A stretch of 64,000 nucleotides of DNA from Clostridiales bacterium (GTDB taxonomy: Bacteria; Bacillota; Clostridia; Oscillospirales; Oscillospiraceae): the NCBI GenBank assembly GCA_012523085.1, contig JAAYJC010000015.1, forward strand, positions 1 to 64,000, written 5' to 3'. The notes below the pieces were generated by a model. That model worked only from the letters and a program-made list of their open reading frames with translations, ran no database searches and was not told the origin of the DNA. The stretch's first letter is position 1. The number at the start of each line of letters is the position of its first letter. The translations under genes were made by a program, and so were the position numbers. This document shows, piece after piece, positions 63,856 through 64,000 of this stretch.

Positions 63856-64000
63856 ATGAAATCCATGCTGGAAGAAATCAAAAACACATCACTAAGTGCG
63901 ATTGACTCAGCGTATACGCTCAATGACCTTGAGGCGCTCAGAGTCAAGTACCTCGGCAAGAAGGGCGATTTGACATCCATTTTAAAGCAGATGGGCGGCC
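63856..64000 (+). CDS. pheS: Phenylalanyl-tRNA synthetase alpha subunit (partial, 5' end)
   Basis: The first 48 codons of PheS: an N-terminal coiled-coil arm (MKSMLEEIKNTSLSAIDSAY) followed by ALRVKYLGKKGDLTSILKQMG, a highly conserved PheS segment. The enzyme charges tRNA-Phe as an alpha2-beta2 tetramer; pheT presumably follows beyond the window. AAAGGA precedes the ATG. The Phe-specific T-box upstream agrees with this assignment. Confidence 0.95.
   Translation, partial: MKSMLEEIKNTSLSAIDSAYTLNDLEALRVKYLGKKGDLTSILKQMGG

Overview
The window looks like part of the chromosome of a strictly anaerobic, Gram-positive member of the Bacillota, class Clostridia. The evidence is strong AGGAGG-type ribosome binding sites, sigma-A-like promoters, a T-box leader in front of pheS, an S-layer-homology (SLH) protein, the murF/ddl, alr, nnr and LCP envelope and housekeeping genes, and three oxygen-sensitive glycyl radical enzymes (GREs). 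I see no rRNA, tRNA, CRISPR array or intact mobile element. The genus cannot be named from the sequence alone.

Layout. (1) 1-4.3 kb: a partial unknown gene ending in a perfect 54-bp palindrome, then ddl-murF and an SLH surface protein, both on the minus strand. (2) 4.5-17.5 kb: GRE1 faces its radical-SAM activase across a shared regulatory region. Next come a PAS/GAF/SARP-type regulator, a URO-D-fold protein, an FAD oxidoreductase and two paralogous solute-binding lipoproteins. (3) 18.1-34 kb: a long plus-strand catabolic run with GRE3, aldose epimerase, Zn-dependent dehydrogenase, a decayed phosphomannose isomerase, the GRE3 activase, an FGGY kinase, E2, E3 and fused E1 of a 2-oxoacid dehydrogenase, lipoate ligase, a FucI-like isomerase and an AllA-like cupin. 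(4) 34-49 kb: a decayed beta-mannosidase, truncated AraC and ROK regulators, a second URO-D protein, a third solute-binding lipoprotein, a third URO-D protein, GRE2 (a close paralogue of GRE1 without its own activase), a winged-helix regulator, an (alpha/alpha)6 glycosidase and a CBS-pair protein. (5) 49.6-64 kb: a MoaF-like protein, an old-yellow-enzyme-type reductase, a decayed PLP decarboxylase, LCP transferase, sugar epimerase, small unknowns, mazF-alr-lipoprotein-nnr, a PatB-type lyase, and the pheS T-box with the start of pheS.

How the genes may work together (inference). Regions 2-4 form a carbohydrate-degradation island. Lipoprotein receptors, glycosidases, an epimerase, an isomerase and a kinase bring in and process sugars. 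Activated GREs perform radical dehydration or lyase chemistry, and dehydrogenases and a lipoylated 2-oxoacid dehydrogenase complex oxidise the products. The repeated association of GREs, URO-D-fold proteins without corrinoid partners, and solute-binding proteins without permeases does not match a pathway I can name, and is the best candidate here for an undescribed system. Four genes (phosphomannose isomerase, beta-mannosidase, PLP decarboxylase, AraC regulator) are broken, mostly by internal deletion, so the accessory part is being remodelled.
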